Source of the DNA: Butyriboletus loyo
Lineage: Eukaryota; Basidiomycota; Agaricomycetes; Boletales; Boletaceae
Reading direction: 5' to 3'
Length of the DNA stretch: 64,000 nt
NCBI GenBank assembly: GCA_038093515.1
Contig: JBBPSI010000052.1
Location: 62,001 to 126,000 of the forward strand
Within the stretch, counting starts at the first letter, position 1, and each line of letters starts with the position of its first letter. The translations under genes were made by a program, and so were the position numbers. Positions 24,241-35,770 of this stretch are shown here, one piece after another. The notes under the pieces are model-generated. The model saw only the letters and a program-made list of their open reading frames with translations, was not told the DNA's origin and did no database searches.

Positions 24241-25410
24241 AAGTTCATCGATGCATCTTCGACCTCCGAAACCAGCCACTCTTCAAAACCCTACTACCCC
24301 GATCCCACCTAGGACGGTCTTCACAGATGGATCCTGCATCAACAACGGGAAAAAAGACGCGATATGCGCAGGAGGAATATGCCAACATCCCCTAAACCGA
24401 GCAGTAAGAATCCCCAGAATCGAACCAAACTGGTGAAATAGCAGCGGTCCTAGCTGCTCTACAACTGACGAACGGGCCCCTAACACTGCTAACGTGTATA
24501 ACAGACTAGCCAATGAAAGAACCCCAAAAACAGAGCCAGACGACATAGACATTAACGTACTGCCTAACTTCTCCATCCCGGGAGCGAGGCTATGCATGAT
24601 CACACAAGCGACCGCATACAAACGCATTACTCTCCCTTAACATAGTCAATTACCCATAACCGTCACCCGAAACCTGGAGCTGACACGATTAGCCATCCAG
24701 GAAGAAACCAACAACCTGGAAACGGACGAGGCAATATGGAATAACATCCACCACCCCGATGTATGCAGACCCATTCAAGCCTTCCTCTATAGAGCGATGA
24801 ACAACTCACTACGAATAGCGAAATTCTGGACCAATATCCCTAATTGTCAACACCAAGTGGAATGCGCACAATGCGGAATCCCTAACGAATCATTATAACA
24901 CGTATTACTCTACTGCCCAAGCCGAGAATCCATGACCATTTGGGACGTACTAAAGAATCTGGCCCCCCAGCTTATGCGAATGGAAAACCCATCTATCGGA
25001 ACTCTCCTTGGAAGTGGATCAATAACCCTGACCCCGAACGAACAGAATACGCACTCCACTGAACGGATCACTGCAACGAATCCTCTTGTCCGAATCTATA
25101 CACCTCATATGGTCACTTCGATGTGACTGTGGCATCAAGAGTCAAGCTACAACCGCCCGTGCTACTGAAACTAGATGGCTTGACCGAATTAATACACGAC
25201 TGGTAATAGACAGACAGCGAACCAGAACTCCGAATAGACCTGGACATGTGGACAAAGTATACCACACCTGGGCACCCCTCCTGACGAACCAACCTAACCT
25301 TCCCCCAGACTGGGCATCTAACATCGAGGTATTACGCTGCCCAGGTCACCTGACAGCTTACGGAGTCCCACACCCCCGCAGGGCGGCGTGCGCAAGAGCA
25401 TTTTCCCTAC
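24241..25410 (+). mobile_element. Decayed non-LTR retroelement fragment (RNase H, zinc knuckle and C-terminal tail)
   Basis: A broken plus-strand relic. The RNase H start VFTDGSCINNGKKDA (about 24319-24363) has the first catalytic Asp. The frame then shifts and continues as GEIAAVLAALQLTNGPLTLL with the catalytic Glu (about 24434-24495), followed by ITD and a stop. After a gap comes EAIWNNIHHPDVCRPIQAFL with YRAMNNSLRIAKFWTNIP (about 24730-24840), then a zinc knuckle ECAQC...HVLLYC interrupted by an in-frame TAA (about 24896-24898). The tail WLDRINTRLVIDRQRTRTP with LPPDWASNIEVL (about 25170-25330) matches the end of basidiomycete RNase H/zf-RVT elements. No reverse transcriptase or endonuclease domain is left, and no terminal repeats were seen. 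It cannot be active. Confidence 0.72.
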
Positions 25411-25520
25411 TTTCCGTCCTAAATTCTCACCACACATCAATCAGGTCTAGAAAAGTCTCTGCGGAGACGGTACTTTTGTGCTTCGGGCACTGTAGTATCG
25501 GTGCTGTCGTGTTGCGATGA

Positions 25521-26611
25521 CAGGTTGTTGTTGATCAATTACACGTGTGTATGGATTGTAGTGTACACATCGATGAGAAAATAAAGTATTGCATGAACAC
25601 CGACACTACTAATTTCATGTCGTTCATTGACATTCCACATCCTCGGAGACGCCACTATATAGATCGTGGCTTGAGCCGCCTGAATGAGGGAAGGTCACAT
25701 GCTGGAGTAGGAAGTCTTAAGACTGTCTGTGGGATGTATGGATCGTAGCTTGAGCCACCTGAATCAGGAAAAGTTCACATGCTGAAGCAGAAAGTCTAAA
25801 TAGAAGTAACAGACCTGGGAGCACACAAGTTGGACTCGGAGAGCACACGATTAGCAAAAGAGGCCGTAGTCGATGATGCGGAAGGAGGAAACCAATGAAC
25901 TGAATTCTGATGCAACAGCAGCTGCACGCTCTTTGCCTACCCCACCATCTGAACTCCGGGGTATGCTCGCAGAGACCACCAGGTCAGTGCTTTTCCCTCC
26001 AGAGTGGACACGAAAGAGAGCGATTGAGATATCCACGTCGTCTGCGGTGATTGCATTGAATTTGCAGATGCGTTGAGATCCATGCAATATGATAGGCGAC
26101 GGTGTCTGATCTCCTCGATCATTGTGCACAACAGACTGCACCGTGCTCGAGATGGCATCATTGTCATGAGCCAATGCTTCAAAGTGAAATCTTTTAAGCA
26201 GTCATACATTTGGGATTTGACAAGGGGACAATGAAATCACTTTACTGCTTCCTCATCATTTGGCTGTGGTACGCGTTGTAATACTTCGATGATGATAGAA
26301 ATGTTGGAATCAGGGTACAGGAAGACCTCCTGATTATCTGGAACTTGTCGAATGTCCCTGTGAAGCGGATTACGGGACCAGGCATCACCATAAGACGTAA
26401 AAAATATACGATACGTCTACGAGTTCGGCTGGGAATTCAGCAACAATGGCACCACCGAATAGGTCTTTCCGAACCATTCTTGAGTTATAAGTACTTGAAG
26501 TACTAACGACAGCAACTTGAATCGGAGAGGGGTTCAGCACGCATCACGTGACTCCCACCCGCGTTCCAACGGCGCGTTTACATCTCTCCCTTCAACGCCG
26601 TATGGAATATC
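25521..26611. other. Gene-poor stretch between retroelement relic and NDC80
   Basis: No recognisable gene. It contains the degenerate tandem repeat annotated separately. Short open frames on both strands (for example 25937-26209 minus) show no conserved features. The right end includes the NDC80 promoter. Confidence 0.4.
25658..25798 (+). repeat. Imperfect tandem duplication, two copies of about 60 bp, period about 80 bp
   Basis: Copy one begins TATAGATCGTGGCTTGAGCC at 25658 and copy two begins TATGGATCGTAGCTTGAGCC at 25738. Both continue with a shared CCTGAAT-AGG, TCACATGCTG and GAAAGTCT-like series, differing at about one base in six. The position right after the retroelement relic suggests an old duplication linked to insertion, or a decayed minisatellite. 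Confidence 0.7.
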
Positions 26612-28920
26612 ATGTCGGAAGCTCTACGACGGTCTACGATGCAGCCTGCTGCAGCCGACCCCTACGGAAATGCTCGCTCTGGTCTACCTGTTCCATCTAC
26701 CATCAAAAAGGCTCCTGCATCATCGTCTGTGCGTATGAGCCTCGCGGGTCCACCTGGGCGCGCACCATATCTACCTCCCTCTAGTGGTGGCCCAGCATCT
26801 AATCCCCGACAATCCACGTATAGATCCCAGAATGTCAACCCGCTCCTACAGAGCACAACCAAACCAAACTATGGCCGGACTCCCCTCAACGCGTGAGCCT
26901 ATATATTCATCTGCAGGTCCGTATCTTTTTGACCAACATCTCACTACTCATCAAGTTCCACGCGTCGTGGGTCAATATGGGGGGGCGGTGGCGCTCTTCC
27001 TGCACCCTCGGGGAGCCAAGTGCTCAAGGACCCTCGGCCCATTCGCGAGCGCTCATACCAAGCTAAAATGCGCCAGGAGATATTTTCTTGGCTCCAGGCT
27101 ACCGAATACGATATTTCTATGCAAACTCTGACAAGTATAACTGGAAAGGACTTTCGCGCAATGTTCCAGCATCTTGTTGGTATAGTTGATCCATCATACC
27201 CTTTTGATCCCAAGATGCGCTTCGAGGATGAGTTTCAGCCGGCTCTGAAAGCCCTCCGATATCCGTTCGCATCTCAGATTGACAATAAATGGTTGGCTGC
27301 TCCTGGGAGTATGCATTCATGGCCAGCATTGCTTGCTGTATTGCATTGGTTGGTGGAAATGGGAAAGGTCAGTCATGTTCAACTGCGACAATGCGCGCCC
27401 ATAATCATGTTTCAGGCCCGAGTACATTACATGGAAAGCGATGACCCAACCTTACAAGTAGTGGATAGGGTACCAGAAGAGTTTCATGATCCGATACACC
27501 ACCAAGCTCTGGCTTTCGATTATTTTGCAGAGGCATACATCGCGTTTTTTCACGGTGCAGATATCTTTGAGGAGCAGAACAAGGTTCTGGAGGCACGCTA
27601 CGGTGGGTTCAGATATCCTCTCTGTTAATCAAGCCTTATTTTCCTTCAAGCAAAGAAGAATGAAAGGGTGTTGAATGATCTAGAAGAGCAAAAGGAGCGG
27701 CTCTCCAGAATTAAAGCCGAGTTTGAACAACTTCATTCGTCTGCCGTAGGTATAATAAATTTACTAAGGATTTGGATCTGAATCCTCTCTTAGGCTCCCC
27801 TTGAGAAACTGCAAAAATCCCACGGGTATCTTGTCAGTGACAGAGCGAAATTCCATGATGTTCTCCAACGCTTTGAGTCGCGGAAGAAGCATTTAATTGA
27901 TACCATTGCGTACGAGAAAGCTGAGCTCACCATGCGAAGTAAGTCACACATAAACCTAGTCGGTTCTTTCCTGATTTTTTCAGCCACAAATTTGGAGCAG
28001 CTCAAGAGTGAACACGCGAAACTAGCCGATGTAGTGAAAGTACAGAACCTAACACCTGAAGAAGTTATCCGCATGAATGCCGATCATGAGACGCTAGCCC
28101 GAAATCTGGAGGATCTCAAGCATAGAATCGCCGAAGCTCAAAAAGCTGTCATGTCGTTGGAGGTGGTGATGACCAATCGAGGAGCGGCTGCGGAAGAGGC
28201 CCTCGACCTGTATACTAATCTGCTTTCCTCGCTCGGGTTATTTCCGCCGATGCCTCCACCTTTCCAAGAAGTCGACCTTACGCTACAAGTCAACATCGCG
28301 ATATCTAATCTTCAGGAGGTTCTCACAGGCTCTGACGTTCGAAAGGTGATCAAACCGACACTGAGTACGGTGGCAGAGACCAAAAGGACTGAGCGTGCTA
28401 ATGTGGAGAGTGAGCGAATCAAGGTGGACAACGAACTGGATCAATTGACACTGGAGTGTGAAAACGTGGACGAGGAAGTGCGAGAGATTGAAAAGAAGGT
28501 AGTGGGATTGAACGAACAAGCAGACGACCTCCGAGATGTAAGTGACTTTGTACATTATTTTCCCGTGCATGACCAACATCACGGCAGGCAGCGCAGCAGG
28601 AATCTATGGTAAGCAACGCCGAAGCGGCGCGACTAGAGAGGGAACTCGCGCACGCACGCACAGCAGCACTCTCAAGTGGGATGGGGGTGAAGTCGCGACT
28701 GCAGGCGCTGCAATTCAAGTAAGCACGTTCTTCCACCATCATTCTCTCTGTAGTTCATGGCAATGTCTGCAGTTACCGGGAGCAACTCGCCAAGGTCGCA
28801 CGCCTGAAAGATGAGACCATTCGGGCCATTGCTAAGAATAGTAACGAGATCGGGTTGTTCAAGGAAGAAGTTTCTGCACAGCTGAGACATCTAAGAGACT
28901 TTGTGGAAGAGGGGAGATGA
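26612..28920 (+). CDS. NDC80: Kinetochore protein NDC80 (Hec1)
   Basis: Outer-kinetochore subunit that binds microtubules together with Nuf2, Spc24 and Spc25. The N-terminal tail, starting MSEALRRSTMQP, is basic and Ser/Pro-rich, as expected of an Aurora B target. The calponin-homology domain begins at KDPRPIRERSYQAKMRQEIF and includes EYDISMQTLTSITGKDFRAM and FQHLVGIVDPSYPFDPKMRF, the most conserved NDC80 stretch. It ends with GSMHSWPALLAVLHWLVEMG. Later exons give long coiled coils (ATNLEQLKSEHAKLADVVKV; KRTERANVESERIKVDNELD) and end with HLRDFVEEGR and TGA at 28918-28920. The loop that normally interrupts the NDC80 coil lies about 28200-28330. At least seven short introns are present. No defect was noticed. 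Confidence 0.94.
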
Positions 28921-29831
28921 CAGATTGTCGTCTTTTGTACAAATAGGCAACGAGGCGGTTGGAATGAATCCAAGTCATAGCGAGCATCGTCAGGGGCCAT
29001 ATCTACCAAATTGGGAAACGCACAGCACGCACGGAACACCGCAGATTCAGGGTCCGAGCATTACATACCCTTCCGTCGTTGCGTCGCTACGCCCACAGCG
29101 CGCCGGTGGTGGGTATCACTGATAACATTTGCCTGTGAAGACATTGCCTATTTGCTCGTCGAGCATGCTAAAAGTTATTTCCCAGACTGTTCTTAGCGCA
29201 GGTTCTCAACCCAATGTTTCTCACCTCAATCATTCTCCAGTGGTGCTCTGAAAACATCGGGACGGGCCTATCAGGGTATGTGCATATCTAATGTCCGGTT
29301 TCCACCCAGCTGGTGCTGCAGAGCTATTTTCAGTCCTACTGCTCACATGCCCGTACTCAGGATGTCAGACCCTCCAGATCGGGGCTGTACGCACAACGGT
29401 CACACCGTGTCCCCGTGTGGCTACAACCTGTGCATCATTCCAATACAGAATTATGTGTCTTCTCAGGTATCCAATCTGCCAATGCGAACACCAAGTAACG
29501 GCAGGGATCCTTGACAAAAAAAAAATGATGGAGACCGGCTTCCGGTGAATCAGCGTGCGCTGTACGATAACCGGGATGCGTGGTCGTGTAATTTCCATAA
29601 GGTCGCTCGGAATCCAAACACTGGTGTGAACACCCGCGAATTTATTACTCCGTCACCGTACCGCTGGATCGTTTCCAAGATTTGCCCCCTTTCCCCGTAT
29701 GGTATCGGTGAACATTTGAGAACGAATAAAAGCTGACCAGGTAGGCAGAAGCCATAACTTCGCAGCTCACGCTCCTTCTCGACGGACAGCGGGTAGTCTT
29801 CTCTTCTGGTCGCGCCCCCTGTCAAGTTATC
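28921..29831. other. Intergenic region, NDC80 3' / TmpA-like 5'
   Basis: About 0.9 kb without a recognised gene. Open frames on both strands are short and show no family features. The right end is the promoter of the membrane protein at 29832. The sequence at 29516-29525 is a run of A. Confidence 0.4.
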
Positions 29832-31966
29832 ATGTCGCCGCCTATCCATAACGATGCTGAAAAGGGGACGCTGGAGGTCCGCTCTCAGGTCGCTGCCAAT
29901 CCCGACCTCACCAAGAGTGAGAAGAAGCCCGTCGATATCGACGTGTTCCCCGTGCAATCACTCAAGAAGGATGCACCTGTATCACCTTCAAATGTCGCAA
30001 AACCTCCTCCTCAACCCCCGAAATCCAAGAAGATGAAGATAACCAAATATATCCACTTCATCATCTGGTACGATTCGTACAGGTTAGTCCTACCACATAC
30101 ACCTCCTACACACTCACTCATGTTACTATCAAGGCGCTTTTTCACAGTCATCTTCACACTCAACTTCATCGGCATTGGTTTCGCTGCGGCTGGTCTCTGG
30201 GAATACGCTTACAAGTATCCGGGTGCTCTAGTTCTTGGCAATCTGAACTTCGCCGTGCTCATGCGCAACGAGATCTTCGGTCGTCTTTTGTACTTGTTTG
30301 TCAACACCTTGTTTGCCAAGTGGACTCCTCTCTATTTCCGTCTTGGTTGCACCTCTACCCTCCAGGTATGTGGAATTCTTGGGGGCTTGGGAGTGTAAAT
30401 TCACGTGTTGTCATCAGCATCTTGGCGGTATTCACAGCTCTTGCGCAATCTCTGGTATCGCCTGGCTTATCTTCATGCTCGTCAACCTGTACAACATCAA
30501 GTATGCCTACAATGATTCGATTCTAGCCTTCGGTGTAATTTTGTGCATCACGTTATTTATCACCCTGATTGCTGGTTTGCCTTGGGTCCGTAATTCTCAC
30601 CACAAGTATGTGACCTTGCAGATATTCATTGATAATGGCTGACAATCAACCATGTAGCGTCTTCGAGAGGAATCACCGATTCTTCGGTTGGACATCTCTC
30701 GTGTTGACTTGGGTATACACGATCCTAACCAACACCTACGATGTCAACGATGGGAAATGGGATCGTAGCGGTGTCTACGTCGTCCGCCAACAAGCGTTTT
30801 GGTATTCCATGGGCGTGCTCCTCTTGTCTGTATCATCCGTATCAATGATGCAGTTGCCTATTCTGACAACGCTTCGACAGCATTGTCCTTCCTTGGATCT
30901 GCACCCGAAAAGTTCGAGTGGACATAGAACTTGTGAGTGAAACACCAACCTCAGAAAACGTACCCCGGGTGACTGTTTGCCAGCCATCTCCGAAAGTCGC
31001 GGTCCTTCGGTTTGAGCGTGGCATGCAGCAGGGTTTGCTCGCCCGTGTCAGCCGTTCCATGATCATGGAATATCATGCTTTTGGTGTGATCTCGTACGTA
31101 ATCTCATTCTGAAGTATCCCTTCTACTTTCTGAGTGCCTCACAGTGAGGGAACACACGCCAAATATCATTACCTGATTTGTGGTGTGCAAGGTAAGCTTA
31201 ATTATGATTACGAGTCCTGGGAACCCTCACTGACAGTCTTCCCAGGTGATTTCACCAAAAGTCTTGTCAACGATCCTCCAAGGAAGATCTGGACACGTCA
31301 GCTCAAGGTAGGCTTGGCATGGTCCTCGTACTAGCCTGGATTCTCACGGTTGGTTCAGGTCGCCGGTGTCTCCAACACTTCGAAGTTGTACAAGCGTGGG
31401 ATCCGTATCTGTACAGGAACGGGTCTTGGAGCCGCCCTCGCAACATGTATCCAATCACCTTACTGGTGAGAAGCTATTTGTTGCGGTGGATCATTGTGGC
31501 TGACATGTATTCCTCCTTGCAGGTATCTCATTTGGATTGGTATGTCGCCTGCGAGGTGTGCCGTTGTTTGAGACTGACACCTGCTGCTAGGCTCCGACCA
31601 AGAGAAGACGTTTGGCCCTACCATCAGTGGTCTCATCCACCGGCACATCGAACCTGAGCGTCTTCTACTGTGGGACAGTAAGGAGCGTGGTGGTCGTCCT
31701 GATACGATGAAGATATTGAAAGAAGTTTATGATTACTGGCAGGCCGAAGGTACACACCTCTCGACTTTCTCGACTTTCCGCCGAAGCCAGAAATTCACTG
31801 ACGTTAACAACAGTTGTGTTCATCACTTCAAACTACGTCGGAAACTTTGAGATACAACACGGTTGCAAGACGCTTGGAATTCCTGCCTTTGGTACCCTCT
31901 GGGATTTCGTAAGTCCTATCGTTCGCACAGCTGTGATCTGTGACTATATTTACGCACCCCCAGTGA
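29832..31966 (+). CDS. TmpA-like multi-pass membrane oxidoreductase (stand-alone)
   Basis: The first about 75 residues are hydrophilic and Pro/Lys-rich, ending PKSKKMKITKYIHFIIWYDS. Hydrophobic segments follow: FFTVIFTLNFIGIGFAAAGL, the stretch with NLNFAVLMRNEIFGRLLYLF, CAISGIAWLIFMLVNLYNIK and SILAFGVILCITLFITLIAG. NHRFFGWTSLVLTWVYTIL comes next. The cytosolic part has PKVAVLRFERGMQQGLLARV and SRSMIMEYHAFG. It then runs GTHAKYHYLICGVQGDFTKS with the nucleotide-binding-like RICTGTGLGAALATCIQ, and ends IPAFGTLWDF with the stop codon in a tiny last exon. The order resembles Aspergillus TmpA and the C-terminal membrane module of NPS12-like fungal proteins, thought to be flavin/NAD(P) oxidoreductases related to ferric reductases. 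No adenylation domain lies upstream, so this is a stand-alone version. Substrate unknown. Confidence 0.6.
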
Positions 31967-32990
31967 TCTCTCGCTGTTTCAGTGCCTAATCTTAGATCAA
32001 CTGTTCATCGTCGAGTCCATCTGTTGTTTACATCAAGCGTTTTTTTCCCTCAGCTCCAATTCCACGTCCCAGTTTCTCCCAGGCATGCATGTGAGCCCTC
32101 TGAGCACATGATATCACCGCAATTTTTTTTTCTTGGGGGTAATGGCTATCCACTGCGCCGAGACCGTCATTTATACCTAATAGGAACCCTCTGAGAGGGT
32201 CACATAACTGTATAAATCGTGTTGGGAGTGCATTCCACGAATACTCTCTATCTATGCATATATCTATATTCAATTGCAAGCTCGCTTCTCATTGTCCGTT
32301 CCCACTCGGAAGGTGTGGAACTGCCATAAACCCCCAAGAGTCCCCTCGCTTCATCCTTTGACGGATCAGTAACGGATGCATTTGAAGAGATCTAACGCCA
32401 CGGGAGATGAAGAAACAACAACAGCACCGTGACTACTTCTGTAATTAACTCAAGGAAGAACACACTTTTTTTTTTTTCATTTAATCCCAGAGACCCACCT
32501 CGCAACGATAATAATCGGCTCCGTCTAACCCTGATCGGGTAAGTAGGACAGGCTAGCTTCCACCATTCACTTTCGTTAGTCCAATAGCTATCTACTTGAT
32601 CCCCTTGATCACGGTAATACCTACTATGATCATGATGACGACGAGTATATCGATGACCTCCATAAATGATGATTCAGACTGGTTTGATGTCTAAAGTCCT
32701 TCAATGTCTCCGGTGCTCGGACTATCAGATCGACGGATCGCGCGACATCGTTCGAAACTGCGCACGACGGCTGCCCGTCGAAATCGCGCACTCGATTGAA
32801 GGATGAAACGCGGGTTTGCGGTTCTGTGAGAACCCTGTAGCCAGCTCTTTGTCGCTAAATTATGAACGAATCATATTTCTGGGAAAGAGGGGTGCTCGAC
32901 GGGAACGCAAGCAACAAAAATAAGGTGTCAGAAGGTACATAAATAAGTGTCACTATGACCTTGCGGGGATCATGGAATCGTCAAGATGAT
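31967..32990. other. Intergenic region with homopolymer tracts
   Basis: About 1 kb separating two convergent genes (the TmpA-like gene and the ERI1-like exonuclease). It includes T-runs at about 32124-32132 and 32466-32479. No protein or structured RNA was recognised. It should contain both 3' UTRs. Confidence 0.4.
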
Positions 32991-34398
32991 TCAGATGAGA
33001 CAATATTCCAAGACTTCCCCAGGTCTTCCCATCCACTGCCACCGCTTGTTGGGATTTATCGGGGTATTGGGCTCCAAGCGGATTCCACGCCTCGCGAGCT
33101 CGATGACGATACGTGTGATATTCCGAGTGTCCTAATTTATACGCGGGAATGAGATGACTGTCAACACGAGGGTCCGACAAAACTCGCAGAGTGTTCTGTA
33201 CTAACATCGATCCCAGAGTGTACTCTCCCTTGAAATAGGCCTAGTGTGAGCGCGTGTAGTTGCTGAGTTATGTTCAACGATCGAAAGTGGCGACTAGGCG
33301 GAAACTGCCAGTGTGAACTAAACGACAGGATATCATGAAACGACGGCAGTTCGAACATACCTTTGTGTTGATATGCTGGCTATCAGATACACCATTCATT
33401 GCAGCCCAAACAGAGACGACCTTTCGTACATCGAGAACATCGCCTCTCAACCATGACGGCATTGGTATCTGTTAAGCAAGTAATGATATTGTTGCAGTCG
33501 AAAATAAGGAGTTGGTTTCAGGATACCGACGTTTGATATAAAGCATTGCTTTACTACAAAATCCCTTATGTCGAACGGTCCATCACTGCACCAGCAGAAT
33601 CGTTGCAAAGGTCTGCCACTCTTGGGATCGATTAGCCCATGCTGGGCTAAGAATTTCGCAAACATCTTGAGGACCTTGGGAAACGTTGGGGCGTAATCGA
33701 CTTGCGCCTGTACAAGGACCATGAATAGACCGAGAGAACGAAGAAAAAAAACGGACTTGAGTTATTCCAGTTAGGTCGGTACAGAATTGCGACAGCTGGG
33801 GTCTCCATGTGGGCTTGACAAAGCTGCGAAATTCACCGACAATCTCCAACCGACTGGCTCTTCCCTTTAGAGACTTATCTTTCCAGCGCAAGAGACACAC
33901 TGGCCATTCCTTTGAGTGCCATATGATCAGGAACTGACGGTGTGAGCGAGTATAAATTTAGCGTACAATGATTTCATTTGGCCATTCGAAGCCCGCTCCT
34001 TGGAAGCACGTTGCCTCGACATCGAGGACGAGGAAGGCATCATAGGGCTGCTTCACACCAACGGTCTCTATGTGTGGGTCCGTTGGGAATGGTTCCTTTG
34101 TGACCCGAGAGGATGCTGTGTGGGTTAGGTCCTCGAGAACCTCCGTAGGTGGTTGATACAATATCGAGGGCATAGGAACAGGCCTATGGGATGAGTTGGA
34201 AGGGACTTCTGAAGGGTAAGGTTTCGAACGATTCTTTTCCAGTACTTGTGTCGGTGTCTTGAAGAATCTAAAGATCAGTATCGCGAGGGGGACAGCAATA
34301 AGAAATATGGTGGAGAATATGGGGTTGCTGTGGGCAAGGGTCAGAGGGGAGAGCATGCACGAAACAAGGAAACGAATGGGGCCAACGACGGGGGACAT
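32991..34398 (-). CDS. ERI1-like DEDDh 3'-5' exoribonuclease with an N-terminal hydrophobic segment
   Basis: The family trims the 3' ends of histone mRNA, 5.8S rRNA or small RNAs. Exons give, in order, the first catalytic motif YDAFLVLDVEATCF (Asp and Glu), PNEIIEFPVCLLRWKDKSL, QLSQFCTDLTGITQAQVDYA, the second motif FCWCSDGPFDIRDFVV (Asp), DVLDVRKVVSVWAAMNGVSD, then ALTLGLFQGRVHSGID. A 74 nt intron (GTTAGT...TTAG) completes the last motif as HSGIDDTRNITRIVIELARR, so all five DEDDh residues are present. The stop is TGA at 32991-32993. The start at 34398 yields MSPVVGPIRFLVSCMLSPLT and a second apolar run FSTIFLIAVPLAILIFRFF (about residues 27-46). This looks like a signal anchor, unusual for ERI1. 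No SAP domain was seen. It is head-to-head with Cms1, 190 bp apart. Confidence 0.87.
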
Positions 34399-34588
34399 GA
34401 GTTCGTTGCCCAGCGTCGTGGGCAGGGGTGCGTGTTCAGCTCATGTTTGCTGTCAGAGGCCGTCAGCCTGCTTCGATTTTCAAGGCATTTACTCCCACTT
34501 CCCCATTTGTCTTTTTTTTCCTCGTACCGCAACACACGACCGAAATCTCGCCCTAGCCCACTGCTTTCTTGCAAGCCTGCCGCTATAA

Positions 34589-35702
34589 ATGGGTGCCCAG
34601 CGTGGCGACGACCTGGAGGACGATTTCGTCCCGGATGAGCTCGTTGCCTCGTCTGGTGAGGAAGATGCAGCCTTCGACTCGCGCCAGGGAGCGGGTGATG
34701 GCATCGATGGTTTCCTTAGTGCAGATGAGGAGGCGGAGCAGGATGAACCCGTTCCCAAGGGCAAGGCAACCTTGCCAAAACGGAAACGCAGAGAAAAGGA
34801 CAAGGAGAGACAGACAAAGGTCATTTGCACCGCTTCGAGATCGACCACGTTGTGACGGAGAATGGATCATACAGAGACGGAAACTCGTCGACACAGTGCA
34901 AGTCCTCGAACCTCTTTCGATAGCCGCGCAACCGGCCCACGAGCTTGCGGATTACATGTCTGCCATGCAAGCCAAATCATTTCCCGAGTTGACCGGACTC
35001 GAGCTCGATGATAGATGTATCCCTGGTGAGCGCATCCATCGTATCTGGCTACTTGTGATCTTGATTGAACTGCAGATAGAAACAGCAATCACGGACACGA
35101 CGCAATGGACGGAATCGAGGTCGTTAGACCGTCTGGTTGATTTTATTATCAAGGGTATCTTTCTTTTGCCTTTCCCCCTTGGCCACAAAACCATCATTTT
35201 CCATCAGTTCTCCCCATGTTGCACAAGCGGCTTTCGCAGAGGTCCAAGTCACCAGGTGCACCAACTTTGCTATACGTTACGGGAGCAGCCCTCCGGGTAG
35301 CCGACGTGACCAGAGTTCTCAAGGATGAGAGACTGCGTGGTGACAAGGGTGGAGATGTGGCTAAGCTTTTTGCAAAACATTTTAAGCTGGAAAAGCATGT
35401 TGCATATCTCAAACGGGCAAAGATTGGCTCCGCTGCTGGTACCCCAGGCAGAGTTGGGAAACTTCTCTGCGAAACAGGTGTGTGCGAAGACCGCGAAGCT
35501 TGGCTCGATCTAAGTATTCCCAGATGCACTGTCTGTGACCCAGCTCACGCACATCATTCTTGACATATCCTTCCGGGATGCGAAGAATCGTAACCTGTTC
35601 GATATACCGGAAAATCGGGACGAAATCTTCAAAACAGTTCTTGGGGCACCAAAAATACTCGAGGGAATCAGGCAGGGGAAAATACATGTAACGCTGTTTT
35701 AG
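34589..35702 (+). CDS. CMS1: Cms1-like 90S pre-ribosome protein (CMSS1 family)
   Basis: Component of the U3-containing 90S pre-ribosomal complex with a degenerate DEAD-like fold. The N-terminus is acidic (GDDLEDDFVPDELVASSGEE) and is followed by a basic nuclear signal (KATLPKRKRREKDKERQ). Later exons give QPAHELADYMSAMQAKSFPE, LTGLELDDRCIP, ITDTTQWTESRSLDRLVDFI, RLSQRSKSPGAPTLLYVTGA, DVAKLFAKHFKLEKHVAYLK and IGSAAGTPGRVGKLLCETG. After an intron whose donor is GTGTGCGAAG it continues LTHIILDISFRDAKNRNLFD, ending GKIHVTLF and TAG at 35700-35702. These blocks follow the family from end to end. The gene is convergent with mL60, with a 68 bp gap. Confidence 0.88.
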
Positions 35703-35770
35703 TGATTATCCACTGTTGGCTACGGTCAGCGCCGTAGATGAGAGCAGCGTAGAGATTTGTGAATTTAGGA

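Noticed and set aside
25937..26209. Minus-strand frame with ALTWW, resembling a Gag core
   Set aside because: Only a five-residue likeness, no zinc knuckle or LTR nearby; not enough for a second retroelement.
32953..33207. Apparent frameshift and loss of the last catalytic Asp in the ERI1-like gene
   Set aside because: Reading straight through gives HSGIDV and a premature stop. Removing a 74 nt GT-AG intron starting right after GAT joins HSGID to DTRNITRIV, restoring the motif, so the gene is intact.
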